Positions 45,276-55,063 of a DNA stretch of 64,000 nt are shown one piece after another; position 1 is the stretch's first letter; each line of letters opens with the position of its first letter. The DNA comes from Streptomyces sp. Ncost-T10-10d. GTDB lineage: Bacteria; Actinomycetota; Actinomycetes; Streptomycetales; Streptomycetaceae. The notes beneath the pieces were generated by a model. The model saw nothing but the letters and a program-made list of their open reading frames with translations. It was not told the origin of the DNA and searched no databases. The translations under genes were made by a program, and so were the position numbers. The DNA is taken from the NCBI RefSeq assembly GCF_900091955.1, contig NZ_FMDF01000030.1, forward strand, positions 16,156 through 80,155, read 5' to 3'.

Positions 45276-46081
45276 GACTTCTTGGCCTTAGCGGTGTGGG
45301 CCGCGACCCAAATGGCAACTGCGATCAGTGCGCCGAGCCCGAAGATCCAGGCGAACAAGCCCTCGCTGACCGGCCCCAGGCCGCCCAGCTTGAGACCACC
45401 CGGGTTCTCCGACTGGGCGCTGTTCACGGTCTTGATGTACGCGATGATGTCCCGCTTCTGCTGCTCGGGCATCGTCGTGTCCGGGAAGGACGGCATGCTC
45501 TGCGGGCCGGTCTGCATGGCCTCGTAGATGTGCTTCGGGTCCACGCCTTCGAGGCTGGGCGCGTACTTGCCGTTCGTCAGCGCACCACCCTCACCGGTGA
45601 AGTTGTGGCACTGTGCGCAGTTGGTACGGAACAGGTCGCCACCCTTGGCGATGTCCGCACCGTCAGGGCTGACCTGGTTCTTGGTCGGAACGATCGGGCC
45701 GGCGCCGAGCGACGCGACGTACGCCGCGAGCTGGTCGATCTCGGCCTGGCTGTAGATGACCTTCTTCTTCGGTACCTGGGCACCCGGCTGCTGCGCCGGC
45801 ATACGGCCCGTACCGACCTGGAAGTCCACGGCGGCGGAGCCCACGCCGACCAGGCTCGGCCCGTCGGTGGTGCCCTGACCGCCGGTTCCGTGGCAGCTGG
45901 CGCAACCGACGGAGTACAGCTTCTTGCCCTCATCGATGGCGAGGGACTGGGCGGTGTCGTCGGCCTGCGCCTTACTCGCGGGCGCAAACGCGGCGTACAG
46001 CCCCCCAGTAGCCGCCAGCGCGAGGAGTAGTACGACGACCGCCGCCAACGGATGGCGTCGTCGTGCGGAGAGCTTTTTCAC
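45272..46081 (-). CDS. qcrC: Diheme cytochrome c subunit of menaquinol-cytochrome c reductase
   Basis: Protein of 269 residues with an N-terminal anchor (about 11-33), two CXXCH heme sites (Cys60-His64 in CASCH and Cys155-His159 in CAQCH) and a C-terminal membrane span (about 240-262). The tethered diheme cytochrome c carries electrons from the bc1 complex straight to the aa3 oxidase, replacing soluble cytochrome c. GTG start 46081. Confidence 0.97.
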   Translation of the reverse strand: MKKLSARRRHPLAAVVVLLLALAATGGLYAAFAPASKAQADDTAQSLAIDEGKKLYSVGCASCHGTGGQGTTDGPSLVGVGSAAVDFQVGTGRMPAQQPGAQVPKKKVIYSQAEIDQLAAYVASLGAGPIVPTKNQVSPDGADIAKGGDLFRTNCAQCHNFTGEGGALTNGKYAPSLEGVDPKHIYEAMQTGPQSMPSFPDTTMPEQQKRDIIAYIKTVNSAQSENPGGLKLGGLGPVSEGLFAWIFGLGALIAVAIWVAAHTAKAKKS

Positions 46082-46143
46082 GGATTACCCCGGTGTCAGG
46101 ATCTTCTGCGTCGATGCTGGATGTGGTTCGGGTTCGAGCCCGG

Positions 46144-46764
46144 TTACTTGATCATGTAGATCGTGGCGAAGAGGCCGATCCACACGACATCGACGAAGTG
46201 CCAGTAATAGGACACGACGATGGCAGCGGTCGCCTGTTCGTGGGTGAACCTCTTGGCTGCGTATGTCCTGCCCAGAACGAGCAGGAAGGCGATGAGACCG
46301 CCTGTCACGTGCAGCCCGTGGAAGCCGGTCGTCAGGTAGAACACCGAGCCGTACGGGTCGGAGGACAGCGAGAGGCCGTCCTTCTTCACCAGCTCGGTGT
46401 ACTCGAAGACCTGGCCTCCGATGAAGATCGCACCCATCACGAAAGTGATCACGAACCAGGTGCGGAGCTTCTTCACGTCGCCCCGCTCCGCGGCGAAGAC
46501 GCCGAGCTGGCAGGTGAGTGAGGAGAGCACCAGGATCGTGGTGTTCGTCGCCGAGAACGGGAAGTTCAGGGCCGAAGCCATTTCCTTCCAGTGGTCCGGT
46601 CCCATCACCGATCGCAGGGTGAAGTACATCGCGAAGAGGGCCGCGAAGAACATCAGCTCGGAACTCAACCAGATGATGGTTCCGACGCTGGTGAGGTTCG
46701 GTCGATTGACCGACGGGTGCGCGTGCCCGGTTTCTACTGTCGTTGCTGTCGCCACGACCGACAT
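46144..46764 (-). CDS. ctaE: Cytochrome c oxidase subunit III
   Basis: Membrane protein of 206 residues with five predicted helices. [22 protein letters not shown] and [23 protein letters not shown] are characteristic subunit III blocks, and the C-terminus is [20 protein letters not shown]. First gene of the ctaE-qcrC-qcrA-qcrB unit. Its ATG (46762-46764) lies inside a perfect 19-base palindrome. Confidence 0.97.
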   Translation of the reverse strand: MSVVATATTVETGHAHPSVNRPNLTSVGTIIWLSSELMFFAALFAMYFTLRSVMGPDHWKEMASALNFPFSATNTTILVLSSLTCQLGVFAAERGDVKKLRTWFVITFVMGAIFIGGQVFEYTELVKKDGLSLSSDPYGSVFYLTTGFHGLHVTGGLIAFLLVLGRTYAAKRFTHEQATAAIVVSYYWHFVDVVWIGLFATIYMIK

Positions 46765-46774
46765 TATGTCGGTC
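46756..46774. promoter_or_regulatory. 19-base palindrome over the ctaE start codon
   Basis: GACCGACATTATGTCGGTC is a perfect 9-bp inverted repeat around one central base. The ctaE ATG is read from the minus strand at 46762-46764, inside it. It could be an operator for a short-leader transcript or an mRNA hairpin that hides the start codon. Confidence 0.6.
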
Positions 46775-46951
46775 CCTTATCCCGCCCTCACTCCGGGGGG
46801 TGCCGTTCGGTGTGTCAACAGGGTGTGCCCTCCCCGAACGGCCCATGAATCCGCTGTCCCGGGCGGTGCTGACAGCCCATCGGGCGGAGTACGATCCGCG
46901 CATCGGTTCATGCCCGGAAAGCCCCGAAGACACAGATGTCACGGAGGAACA

Positions 46952-47353
46952 ATGCAGCCGACCGCCACGGTCCTGGTCTACAGCGACGACGCCAACACCC
47001 GTGAGCAGGTGAGGCTGGCAGCCGGGCGCAGGCCCGCGGCCGATGTGCCACCGGTGGAGTTCCTCGAGTGCGCCACCCTGCCCGCCGTCCTGGACGCACT
47101 GGACAACGGCGGCATCGATGTCTGTGTGCTGGACGGCGAGACGGCACCCGCGGGCGGCATGGGCGTCTGCCGGCAGATCAAGGACGAGATCTTCCACTGC
47201 CCGCCCGTACTGCTGCTGATCGGGCGCCCGCAGGACGCCTGGCTGGCCACCTGGAGCCGTGCGGACGCCGCGGTGACGCTTCCGGTCGAACCGGTCGAGT
47301 TCGCGGACGCCCTGGCCGCTCTGCTGCGCAGCAGGGACTGCGTGGGCGCCTGA
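46952..47353 (+). CDS. Receiver-like (pseudo-response-regulator) protein
   Basis: Protein of 133 residues consisting of one receiver fold: ATVLVYSDDANTREQVRLA, ALDNGGIDVCVLDGETAPAGG (Asp at the phosphorylation position), and PPVLLLIGRPQDAWLA. No output domain. The usual Thr/Ser and Lys of phospho-receivers are not clear, so it may be a pseudo-receiver. It sits between two respiratory gene clusters. ATG 46952 has GGAGG about 6 bases upstream. Confidence 0.83.
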   Translation: MQPTATVLVYSDDANTREQVRLAAGRRPAADVPPVEFLECATLPAVLDALDNGGIDVCVLDGETAPAGGMGVCRQIKDEIFHCPPVLLLIGRPQDAWLATWSRADAAVTLPVEPVEFADALAALLRSRDCVGA

Positions 47354-47410
47354 GCCCTGCCGGGGTTCTGTCCGCAGTCCCGCTGAGGGGCGGCGCACTC
47401 CCCGGGCCGG

Positions 47411-48673
47411 TCAGACCTCGGGCCGCAGTCGCGCCGCCTGGTACGTGTCCGTGCGGTCCGGGGTGCCGTTCTTCCGCAGAGCGCTGCCCTCCTGCCATTT
47501 GGCCCAGGAAAGGTTCCAGTCGCCGTAGCCGTTGTCGAACGGCGTCATCATCTCGCCCTGACTGCCGACGACCTGGACGATGTCGCCCGTACGCACGGTG
47601 TTGAAGAACCACTCGGCCAGGCTGGTGCTCATGCCCGTACAGCCGTGGCTGACGTTCGCGTACCCCTGCGAACCGGTGGACCAGGGGGCCGCGTGCACGT
47701 ACTCGCCGCTCCAGGTGACACGGGTCGCGTAGTAGACCAGCAGGTCGTACCCGTCGTCGGAATTCTCCGAGATGCCGATGGTCTCCCCGCGCATGCGTAC
47801 GGAGTACTCCTTGCTCAGCACGACCTTGACGCCATTTCGGGTGGAGAAGCCGGGCTTGCCGGTGGTCACCGGAATGGTGTTGATCACTTTCCCGTTGCGC
47901 TTGACGGTCATCGTGTGCGCCGCGGCGTCGGTGATGGCCTCGACACGGTCGCCCGTGGTGAGCTTCAGCGCCTTCGCGGGGGCCCCGTACAGCGTGTCGG
48001 TGACCTTGATGCCCGTCAGGCCGCTGGTGACCTCGATGGTGGCCTTCGCGGGCCAGTACTCCTTGGGGCGGTAGTGCAGGATCTTGTCGTCGACCCAGTA
48101 CCAGGAGCCGGTCACGGCGGGCGAGGAGCGGACCCGCAGGGCACGCTCCACGATGGCCCTGGACGCCTTGTCCCTGACCGGAGCGCTGAGTTCCGCGGTA
48201 ATGGGCTGTCCGACGCCGTAGGTGCCCGCCTGAGGGCCGAAGGTGACCTTCAGGAGCTTCTTGGCCTTGACGGAGGCGGTCTCGAAGGAGAGCGTGCGGC
48301 TGCCCGGGTCGCCGTCGCCGTCCTCCATGCTGACCCGGACCGTGTAACGGGCGCCGGCGGCGAGCGGGGAGGTGGAGTGCCAGCGCTTCCCGTCGGCGTC
48401 GAGCTCGCCCGCCAGATGGCGTCCGATCGCGTCCACGGCCGACACGTCCGTGATCCGGTCGTCGTCGTCGTTGACCGTTACTTCGAGCGGCTTGTCGGAG
48501 TCGGCCTTCTCGTCGCCCTCGGGGACGTTGGAGGAGATCTCGTCCGCCGCGTCGTACGGTTTCGCCGCGAGCGGATGGCCGTTTGACCCACCGCAGGCGG
48601 TCACACCTGCGACCAGGGTCACGACCAGCAGAGTGCAGCTCACTACGGGGCGGAAGCGCGGCGCATGGTTCAT
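47411..48673 (-). CDS. L,D-transpeptidase lipoprotein
   Basis: Protein of 420 residues: signal peptide with lipobox VTAC (Cys27), two immunoglobulin-like domains (about 60-250), and a C-terminal YkuD catalytic domain with His in YVHAAPW and Cys in SHGCTG. It would form 3-3 cross-links in peptidoglycan or attach proteins to it; it resembles mycobacterial LdtMt2 in build. TAGCGT lies six bases before the ATG at 48673, so a leaderless mRNA is possible; the alternative GTG at 48679 is less likely. Confidence 0.93.
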   Translation of the reverse strand: MNHAPRFRPVVSCTLLVVTLVAGVTACGGSNGHPLAAKPYDAADEISSNVPEGDEKADSDKPLEVTVNDDDDRITDVSAVDAIGRHLAGELDADGKRWHSTSPLAAGARYTVRVSMEDGDGDPGSRTLSFETASVKAKKLLKVTFGPQAGTYGVGQPITAELSAPVRDKASRAIVERALRVRSSPAVTGSWYWVDDKILHYRPKEYWPAKATIEVTSGLTGIKVTDTLYGAPAKALKLTTGDRVEAITDAAAHTMTVKRNGKVINTIPVTTGKPGFSTRNGVKVVLSKEYSVRMRGETIGISENSDDGYDLLVYYATRVTWSGEYVHAAPWSTGSQGYANVSHGCTGMSTSLAEWFFNTVRTGDIVQVVGSQGEMMTPFDNGYGDWNLSWAKWQEGSALRKNGTPDRTDTYQAARLRPEV

Positions 48674-48764
48674 GAACACACGCTATGAAGATTCATCCCT
48701 ATAAGCGCGCAATGTGACTGCAAACGGGGGATTTGCACTTCTTTCGGCGAAAAGTACATGTCGA

Positions 48765-48810
48765 ACGGGGGGCCTGTACTTCCCTTGGTGGAGAAGTACA
48801 GGCCCCCCGT
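48765..48810 (-). terminator. Terminator after ctaF
   Basis: Perfect 18-bp inverted repeat (arms 48765-48782 and 48793-48810, loop of 10) just beyond the ctaF stop. A second, weaker stem (ACTTCTTT/AAAAGT) follows at 48737-48755. Confidence 0.87.
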
Positions 48811-48832
48811 CAGGTGGAGCGGTGACTCGCTG

Positions 48833-49231
48833 TCACTGGGTGCGGTTCTCACCGCGGTAGTACTCGAAGACCCAGCCGAACAGGCCGATCAGGATCACCG
48901 GGAGCGAGAAGTAGAGCAGCCACCAGCCGAAGACGATGCCCAGGAAGGCGAGGGCGCCACCGACGGCCAGCGAGAGCGGCTGCCAGCTGTGCGGGGAGAA
49001 GAACCCCACCTCGCCGGCCTCGTCCGCGACATCGGCTTCCTTGTTGTCCTGAGCCATGGCGTCGACCCGCTGCGCCGTGAAGGCCAGGTAGAAGCCGATC
49101 ATGACGCTCAGGCCGAAGGCCAGGACGAGCGCGGTGGTACCGGCCGGCTCCTTCGACCACACGCCATACGTGATGGCCATGGCGAGGATGAAGACGCTCA
49201 GCCAGAGGAACATCTTGCCCTGGATCTTCAC
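48833..49231 (-). CDS. ctaF: Cytochrome c oxidase subunit IV (actinobacterial)
   Basis: Membrane protein of 132 residues with four predicted helices (about 5-24, 32-52, 84-101 and 104-124), matching the small actinobacteria-specific subunit of the aa3 oxidase. Overlaps the ctaD stop by four bases. No redox ligand; structural role. Confidence 0.95.
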   Translation of the reverse strand: MKIQGKMFLWLSVFILAMAITYGVWSKEPAGTTALVLAFGLSVMIGFYLAFTAQRVDAMAQDNKEADVADEAGEVGFFSPHSWQPLSLAVGGALAFLGIVFGWWLLYFSLPVILIGLFGWVFEYYRGENRTQ

Positions 49232-50964
49232 TTACCGGCCTCCTTGCCACCAGCGAGGGCCTTGTCATCCGCGGAGTGGTGCTCCAGCTGCTCGAGCGCC
49301 GCGATCTCCGGGTGATGCAGGTCGAACGCCGGGGATTCGGAACGGATCCGCGGCAGCGTGAGGAAGTTGTGCCGCGGCGGCGGGCAGGAGGTCGCCCACT
49401 CCAGCGAACGGCCGTAGCCCCACGGGTCGTCGACCTCGATCTTCTTGCCGTACTTCGCGGTCTTCCACACGTTGTAGAAGAACGGCAGCATCGACAGGCC
49501 GAGCAAGAACGAGGAGATCGTCGAGATCGTGTTCAGCGCGGTGAAGCCGTCTGCGGCGAGGTAGTCCGCGTAACGACGCGGCATGCCCTCGGCACCCAGC
49601 CAGTGCTGCACCAGGAACGTGCCGTGGAAGCCCACGAACAGCGTCCAGAACGTGATCTTGCCGAGCCGCTCGTCCAGCATCTTGCCGGTGAACTTCGGCC
49701 ACCAGAAGTGGAATCCGGAGAACATCGCGAAGACCACGGTGCCGAAGATGACGTAGTGGAAGTGCGCGACGACGAAGTACGAGTCCGAGACGTGGAAGTC
49801 CATCGGGGGCGACGCCAGGATCACACCGGTCAGACCACCGAAGGTGAAGGTGATCAGGAAGCCGACGGCCCAGAGCATCGGTGTCTCGAAGGACAGCGAT
49901 CCCTTCCACATCGTGCCGATCCAGTTGAAGAACTTCACACCGGTCGGTACCGCGATGAGGAATGTCATGAACGAGAAGAACGGCAACAGCACACCGCCGG
50001 TGACGTACATGTGGTGCGCCCACACGGTCACGGAGAGGCCTGCGATGGCGATCGTCGCGCTGATCAGACCGATGTAGCCGAACATCGGCTTTCGGCTGAA
50101 CACCGGGATCACTTCGGAAATGATTCCGAAGAATGGCAAGGCAATGATGTACACCTCTGGATGGCCGAAGAACCAGAAGAGGTGTTGCCAGAGCAATGCG
50201 CCGCCATTGGCCGCGTCGAATACATGCGCACCGAACTTGCGGTCCGCCTCCAGCGCGAAGAGCGCGGCGGCGAGGACCGGGAAGGCCAGCAGGACCAGCA
50301 CACCGGTCAGCAGGACGTTCCAGACGAAGATCGGCATGCGGAACATCGTCATGCCGGGGGCACGCATGCAGATGATCGTGGTGATGAAGTTGACCGAACC
50401 GAGGATCGTGCCGAAGCCGGAGAAGGCCAGACCCATGATCCACATGTCGGCACCGACACCCGGCGAACGGACGGCGTCCGAGAGCGGGGAGTAGGCGAAC
50501 CAGCCGAAGTCCGCCGCACCCTGCGGGGTGAGGAAGCCGGCCACCGCGATGATCGAGCCGAAGAGGTACAGCCAGTACGCGAACATGTTCAGCCGCGGGA
50601 ACGCCACATCGGGCGCGCCGATCTGCAGCGGCATGATCCAGTTCGCGAATCCGGCGAACAGCGGCGTCGCGAACATCAGCAGCATGATCGTGCCGTGCAT
50701 CGTGAACGCCTGGTTGAACTGCTCGTTCGACATGATCTGCGTGCCGGGACGGGCCAGTTCGGCGCGCATGAAGAGCGCCATCAGACCGCCGATGCAGAAG
50801 AACGCGAACGATGTGACCAGGTACATCGTGCCGATCGTCTTGTGGTCAGTGGTGGTCAGCCACTTGATGACGACGTTTCCCGGCTGCTTCCGCCGGACCG
50901 GCAGCTCGTCCTCGTACGAGTCGTCTGCTGCCGCGGCACCCTGAGGTTCGTTGAGGATGCTCAC
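49228..50964 (-). CDS. ctaD: Cytochrome c oxidase subunit I
   Basis: Protein of 578 residues with 12 membrane helices, carrying heme a, heme a3 and Cu[20 protein letters not shown] has the CuB His and the cross-linked Tyr, [10 protein letters not shown] the His pair, and [17 protein letters not shown] the heme ligands. The C-terminal tail is hydrophilic. Overlaps ctaC and ctaF by four bases each. Confidence 0.98.
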   Translation of the reverse strand: MSILNEPQGAAAADDSYEDELPVRRKQPGNVVIKWLTTTDHKTIGTMYLVTSFAFFCIGGLMALFMRAELARPGTQIMSNEQFNQAFTMHGTIMLLMFATPLFAGFANWIMPLQIGAPDVAFPRLNMFAYWLYLFGSIIAVAGFLTPQGAADFGWFAYSPLSDAVRSPGVGADMWIMGLAFSGFGTILGSVNFITTIICMRAPGMTMFRMPIFVWNVLLTGVLVLLAFPVLAAALFALEADRKFGAHVFDAANGGALLWQHLFWFFGHPEVYIIALPFFGIISEVIPVFSRKPMFGYIGLISATIAIAGLSVTVWAHHMYVTGGVLLPFFSFMTFLIAVPTGVKFFNWIGTMWKGSLSFETPMLWAVGFLITFTFGGLTGVILASPPMDFHVSDSYFVVAHFHYVIFGTVVFAMFSGFHFWWPKFTGKMLDERLGKITFWTLFVGFHGTFLVQHWLGAEGMPRRYADYLAADGFTALNTISTISSFLLGLSMLPFFYNVWKTAKYGKKIEVDDPWGYGRSLEWATSCPPPRHNFLTLPRIRSESPAFDLHHPEIAALEQLEHHSADDKALAGGKEAGK

Positions 50965-51923
50965 AGTTTGTTCGTCTCCGCATTCCTGGCCGGGTCAGTC
51001 TGCGCGATACCGGCCGGCACGTAGCCCGTCTGGCCCTTCTTCGCCAGCTCCTTGAGGTGCGCCTGGTAGCGCTCCGGGGAGACGACCTTGACGTTGAAGA
51101 GCATCCGGGAGTGGTCGACGCCACAGAGCTCGGCGCACTTGCCCATGAAGGTGCCCTCCTGGTTGGGAGTCACCTCGAAGGCGTTGGTGTGGCCCGGAAT
51201 GACGTCCTGCTTCATGAGGAACGGCACCACCCAGAAGGAGTGGATGACGTCACGTGAAGTCAGAACGAAGCGGACCTTCTCGCCCTTCGGCAGCCACAGG
51301 GTCGGACCCGGGTTGCCGTTCTGCGGGTTCCGCGTTCCCGGGATGCCGAAGTCGTAGACGCCTTCCGCTCCCTTGGGGAAGTCCTTCCGGAACCTGTCCG
51401 GGATGGCGTCGAGTTCCTTGGGGATCTTGTTGCCTGTGGCGAGCGAGCCGTCCACATTCTCGATGTAGTTGAATCCCCAGCTCCACTGGTAGCCGACCAC
51501 GTTGATGGTGTGGGCGGGCTTCGGGGAGAGCGAGAGGAGCTTCGATTCATCGCGCGCGGTGAAGTAGAACAACACCGAGACGATGATCAGAGGGACCACG
51601 GTGTACAACGCCTCGATGGGCATGTTGTACCTGGTCTGCGTAGGAACCTCGACCTTGGTGCGGCTGCGCCGGTGGAAGATGACGCTCCACAGGATCAGAC
51701 CCCAGACCAGCACGCCCGTGGCGAGCGCTGCCGCCCACGAGCCCTGCCAGAGGGAAAGGATCCGTGGTGCCTCTTCTGTTACCGGCGTGGGCATACCAAG
51801 GCGGGGGAAGTCCTTGTATGTGCAACCGGTTGCGGTCGCCAGGATCAGGCCCGCAGTCAGCACCTGCGGCAGCTTCCGCCGCATCGGGCGCCGCGACGAG
51901 CGGTCGGAGCCGTTGGGACTCAC
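50961..51923 (-). CDS. ctaC: Cytochrome c oxidase subunit II
   Basis: Lipoprotein of 320 residues: lipobox ending ATGC (Cys34), two membrane helices (about 60-85 and 108-125), and a periplasm-facing cupredoxin domain with the CuA centre [12 protein letters not shown] plus an upstream His (DVIHSFWVV). VGYQWSWGF is the aromatic electron-entry patch. GTG start 51923. First gene of ctaC-ctaD-ctaF. Confidence 0.97.
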   Translation of the reverse strand: MSPNGSDRSSRRPMRRKLPQVLTAGLILATATGCTYKDFPRLGMPTPVTEEAPRILSLWQGSWAAALATGVLVWGLILWSVIFHRRSRTKVEVPTQTRYNMPIEALYTVVPLIIVSVLFYFTARDESKLLSLSPKPAHTINVVGYQWSWGFNYIENVDGSLATGNKIPKELDAIPDRFRKDFPKGAEGVYDFGIPGTRNPQNGNPGPTLWLPKGEKVRFVLTSRDVIHSFWVVPFLMKQDVIPGHTNAFEVTPNQEGTFMGKCAELCGVDHSRMLFNVKVVSPERYQAHLKELAKKGQTGYVPAGIAQTDPARNAETNKL

Positions 51924-52194
51924 GTAGCGCCTTCCCGAGAGTCTCGCCCGCGCGGTCGGCGCGGCCGTCTCTCTGGTCGGTCGCCGCCCTGACGCGGGCA
52001 GGGGTTTGGATGTTTATGCGGACCAAACCCTACTGGACGCTATTTGGGGTCGCGCGGGGAGGGTGCCCAACGCGCCGCCCGACTCCCCGAAGGGGTGGAA
52101 TACGGGCCTCCAGCCACCATCTGACGCCCTCTCTCCTGGCTGGGCGGGCGGGCCCGTCCCCGGGTGCGGGACCGGCGCGGGCTAGCGTGGCCGC

Positions 52195-53577
52195 GTGCCC
52201 TACTTCGACGCCGCATCCTCCGCCCCTCTGCACCCCGTCGCTCGCCAGGCGCTGCTCGCCGCGCTGGACGAGGGGTGGGCCGACCCGGCCAGGCTCTACC
52301 GCGAGGGGCGGCGGGCCCGGCTGTTGCTGGACGCGGCCCGGGAGGCCGCCGCGGAGGCCGTCGGGTGCCGTCCGGACGAGCTCACATTCACTCCTTCGGG
52401 TACGCGGGCGGTGCACTCCGGAATCTCCGGGGCTCTCGCGGGGCGTCGGCGTGTCGGCCGGCATCTGGTCTTCTCCGCAGTGGAGCACTCGTCGGTCCTC
52501 CATTCGGCCGCCGCCCACGAGGCGCAGGGCGGATCGGTCTCGAAGGTCGCGGTGGACCGGTCGGGGGCGGTGAGCGCTGAGGCGTACGCGGAGGTGCTGC
52601 GCGAGGACACCGCGCTGGCCTGTCTGCAGTCCGCCAATCACGAGGTCGGCACCGAGCAGCCGGTGGCCGAGGTCGCTGAGGTGTGCCGGGCGGCGGGGGT
52701 CCCACTGCTGGTGGACGCCGCGCAGTCGCTGGGCTGGGGGCCGGTGCCCGACGGCTGGTCGCTGCTGGCGGCCAGCGCGCACAAGTGGGGCGGGCCCTCG
52801 GGTGTGGGGCTGCTGGCGGTACGCAAGGGGGTGCGGTTCGCGGTTCAAGGACCGGCCGACGAGCGGGAGTCGGGGCGGGCCGCGGGGTTCGAGAACCTTC
52901 CCGCGATCGTGGCCGCGGCGGCATCACTGCGGGCGGTGCGGGCGGAGGCGGCGGCGGAGTCCGTGCGGCTGCGGGCCCTGGTGGACCGCATCAGGGCCCG
53001 TGTGCCGCAGCTGGTGCCCGATGTGGAGGTGGTCGGCGATCCGGTGCGGAGGCTGCCGCATCTGGTGACCTTCTCCTGTCTCTATGTCGATGGAGAGACA
53101 CTGCTCCATGAACTGGACCGGGCCGAATTCTCCGTATCATCCGGTTCGTCCTGCACCAGCAGCACGCTGGCGCCGAGCCATGTGCTCAGGGCGATGGGGG
53201 TGCTGTCGGAGGGGAACGTACGGGTGTCGCTGCCGACCGGCACCGCGGACGAGGAGGTCGAGCGCTTCCTGGACGTGCTGCCGCGGGTGGTGGCGGAGGT
53301 ACGGGAGAGGCTGGGTGCTCCCGTTTCCGCGCCGCCCTCTCCTGCCGTGACCGCGTCCCTGGTGGTCGACGCCCTCGGGAAGCGCTGCCCGATCCCTGTG
53401 ATCGAGCTGGCAAAGGTGATCGGGGAGGTACCGCTGGGCGGGACGGTGACCGTGCTCTCCGACGACGAGGCGGCGCGCCTGGACATCCCGGCCTGGTGCG
53501 CGATGCGCGAGCAGGAGTACGTGGGTGAGGAGCCGGCGGACCGTGGCTCGGCCTATGTGGTCCGCCGGCTGATCTGA
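52195..53577 (+). CDS. Cysteine desulfurase fused to a TusA-like sulfur carrier domain
   Basis: Protein of 460 residues. Residues 1-375 are an IscS/NifS-type desulfurase: PLP Lys197 (SAHKWGGPSG), NHEVGTEQP, LVDAAQSLG and the sulfur-accepting Cys320 in SSGSSCTSS. Residues 388-460 are a TusA/SirA domain with its acceptor Cys398 in LGKRCPIPVIELAK. The fusion would pass persulfide sulfur from Cys320 to Cys398 within one chain. TAGCGT lies six bases before the GTG at 52195, suggesting a leaderless mRNA. It is divergent from ctaC. Confidence 0.92.
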   Translation: MPYFDAASSAPLHPVARQALLAALDEGWADPARLYREGRRARLLLDAAREAAAEAVGCRPDELTFTPSGTRAVHSGISGALAGRRRVGRHLVFSAVEHSSVLHSAAAHEAQGGSVSKVAVDRSGAVSAEAYAEVLREDTALACLQSANHEVGTEQPVAEVAEVCRAAGVPLLVDAAQSLGWGPVPDGWSLLAASAHKWGGPSGVGLLAVRKGVRFAVQGPADERESGRAAGFENLPAIVAAAASLRAVRAEAAAESVRLRALVDRIRARVPQLVPDVEVVGDPVRRLPHLVTFSCLYVDGETLLHELDRAEFSVSSGSSCTSSTLAPSHVLRAMGVLSEGNVRVSLPTGTADEEVERFLDVLPRVVAEVRERLGAPVSAPPSPAVTASLVVDALGKRCPIPVIELAKVIGEVPLGGTVTVLSDDEAARLDIPAWCAMREQEYVGEEPADRGSAYVVRRLI

Positions 53578-53591
53578 GGTTCTTCTTCGGC

Positions 53592-54566
53592 TCAGCCCAG
53601 GTGCGCGCGGACCTCGGCGGCGGCGTCGTGGCCGTACGCCTTGGTGAAGCGGTCCATGAAGTGGGTGCGGCGCAGGGTGTACTCCTGGGTGCCGACCGTC
53701 TCGATCACGAGGGTGGCGAGCATGCAGCCGACCTGGGCGGCGCGCTCCAGGCCGACGCCCCAGGCGAGACCGGAGAGGAAACCGGCCCGGAAGGCGTCGC
53801 CGACACCGGTCGGGTCGGCCTTGATCTCCTCCTCCGGGCAGCCGACCTCGATCGCCTCCTGGCCGGCCCGCTCGATCCGGACACCGCGGGCGCCCAGCGT
53901 GGTGACCCGGTGGCCGACCCTGGCCAGGATCTCCTCGTCGCTCCAGCCGGTCTTGGACTCGATGAGCCCCTTCTCGTACTCGTTGGAGAAGAGGTACGTG
54001 GCGCCGTCGAGGAGGATCCGGATCTCGTCGCCGTCCATCCGGGCGATCTGCTGCGAGAAGTCCGCGGCGAACGGGATTCCGCGGGAGCGGCACTCCTCGG
54101 TGTGGCGGAGCATCCCTTCGGGGTCGTCGGCGCCGATCGAGACGAGGTCGAGGCCGCCGACGCGGTCGGCGACGGCCTTCAGCTCGATGAGCCGGGCCTC
54201 GCTCATCGCGCCCGTGTAGAAGGAGCCGATCTGGTTGTGGTCGGCGTCCGTCGTGCAGACGAACCGGGCGGTGTGCAGGACCTCGGAGATCCGGACGGAA
54301 CCGGTGTCGACGCCGTGGCGGTCGAGCCAGGCACGGTACTCGTCGAAGTCGGAGCCCGCGGCACCGACCAGGATCGGGTTCGTGCCGAGCAGACCCATGC
54401 CGAAGCAGATATTGGCGGCGACACCGCCCCGGCGCACGTCGAGGTTGTCGACCAGGAAGGAGAGCGAGACCGTGTGCAGCTGATCCGCGACCAGCTGGTC
54501 GGCAAAACGGCCGGGGAAGGTCATGAGGTGATCGGTGGCGATGGAGCCGGTGACTGCGATTCGCAC
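53592..54566 (-). CDS. PfkB-family carbohydrate kinase, probably adenosine kinase
   Basis: Protein of 324 residues of the ribokinase/PfkB superfamily. RRGGVAANICFGMGLLG near the N-terminus and ADPTGVGDAFRAGFLSGL with the catalytic Asp near the C-terminus are the two family signatures. The TGSIATDHLMTFPGRF opening and LSFLVDNLDV fit actinobacterial adenosine kinase-like enzymes. Nucleoside versus sugar substrate remains an inference. GTG 54566 follows AGGAG at 10 bases; the longer frame to 54653 is not supported. Confidence 0.85.
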   Translation of the reverse strand: MRIAVTGSIATDHLMTFPGRFADQLVADQLHTVSLSFLVDNLDVRRGGVAANICFGMGLLGTNPILVGAAGSDFDEYRAWLDRHGVDTGSVRISEVLHTARFVCTTDADHNQIGSFYTGAMSEARLIELKAVADRVGGLDLVSIGADDPEGMLRHTEECRSRGIPFAADFSQQIARMDGDEIRILLDGATYLFSNEYEKGLIESKTGWSDEEILARVGHRVTTLGARGVRIERAGQEAIEVGCPEEEIKADPTGVGDAFRAGFLSGLAWGVGLERAAQVGCMLATLVIETVGTQEYTLRRTHFMDRFTKAYGHDAAAEVRAHLG

Positions 54567-54726
54567 GGGGAGACTGCTCCTGCGGAGATCGGGGGGAACG
54601 GGTGACTGCGTTCCCGGGGCGGCGTGACAGTTCACGCTACCCGTTCCCCGCACTCCCCCTGAAGGGGGGAAAACTACCCGATAGTAGGGCTTTCTTCCTG
54701 AGGCGTGCGGTGCCTACGGTGCGGAT

Positions 54727-54924
54727 ATGTCGAACCACAGCGCCACACGCGAGTCCGAGATCAGCCTGGCCGAGCTGCGCGGTGACTGCGCGCGGATGGC
54801 TCCGCACTGGGTGGTCCCCGCGAAGTCTGCACCCGTTCGAGTGGCGCCGTCCCTGATTCACGGGGTCACCGTGCCCGCGGCCTCCGCCCGGCTGATCGAC
54901 GCCATGTCCGAATACGGCGACTGA
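54727..54924 (+). CDS. Small conserved hypothetical protein
   Basis: Protein of 65 residues, hydrophilic, no signal peptide or Cys pair (one Cys, DCARM). Its codons are mostly G/C-ending as in neighbouring genes. TACGGT sits six bases before the ATG, fitting a leaderless promoter. I do not recognise a family. Moderately confident that it is a gene. Confidence 0.55.
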   Translation: MSNHSATRESEISLAELRGDCARMAPHWVVPAKSAPVRVAPSLIHGVTVPAASARLIDAMSEYGD

Positions 54925-55063
54925 GACCGGCACCGATCGCGTCCGACACCCCCCGAGGGAACCGTGCGCCCCTGCGCCCCGTCCCACCGCTGTCCCCACC
55001 CGCGGGACGGACGACAGGCCGGGTGACGGCCTGTGACGGCGATGCAGGCGAAGGAGCGATCCG

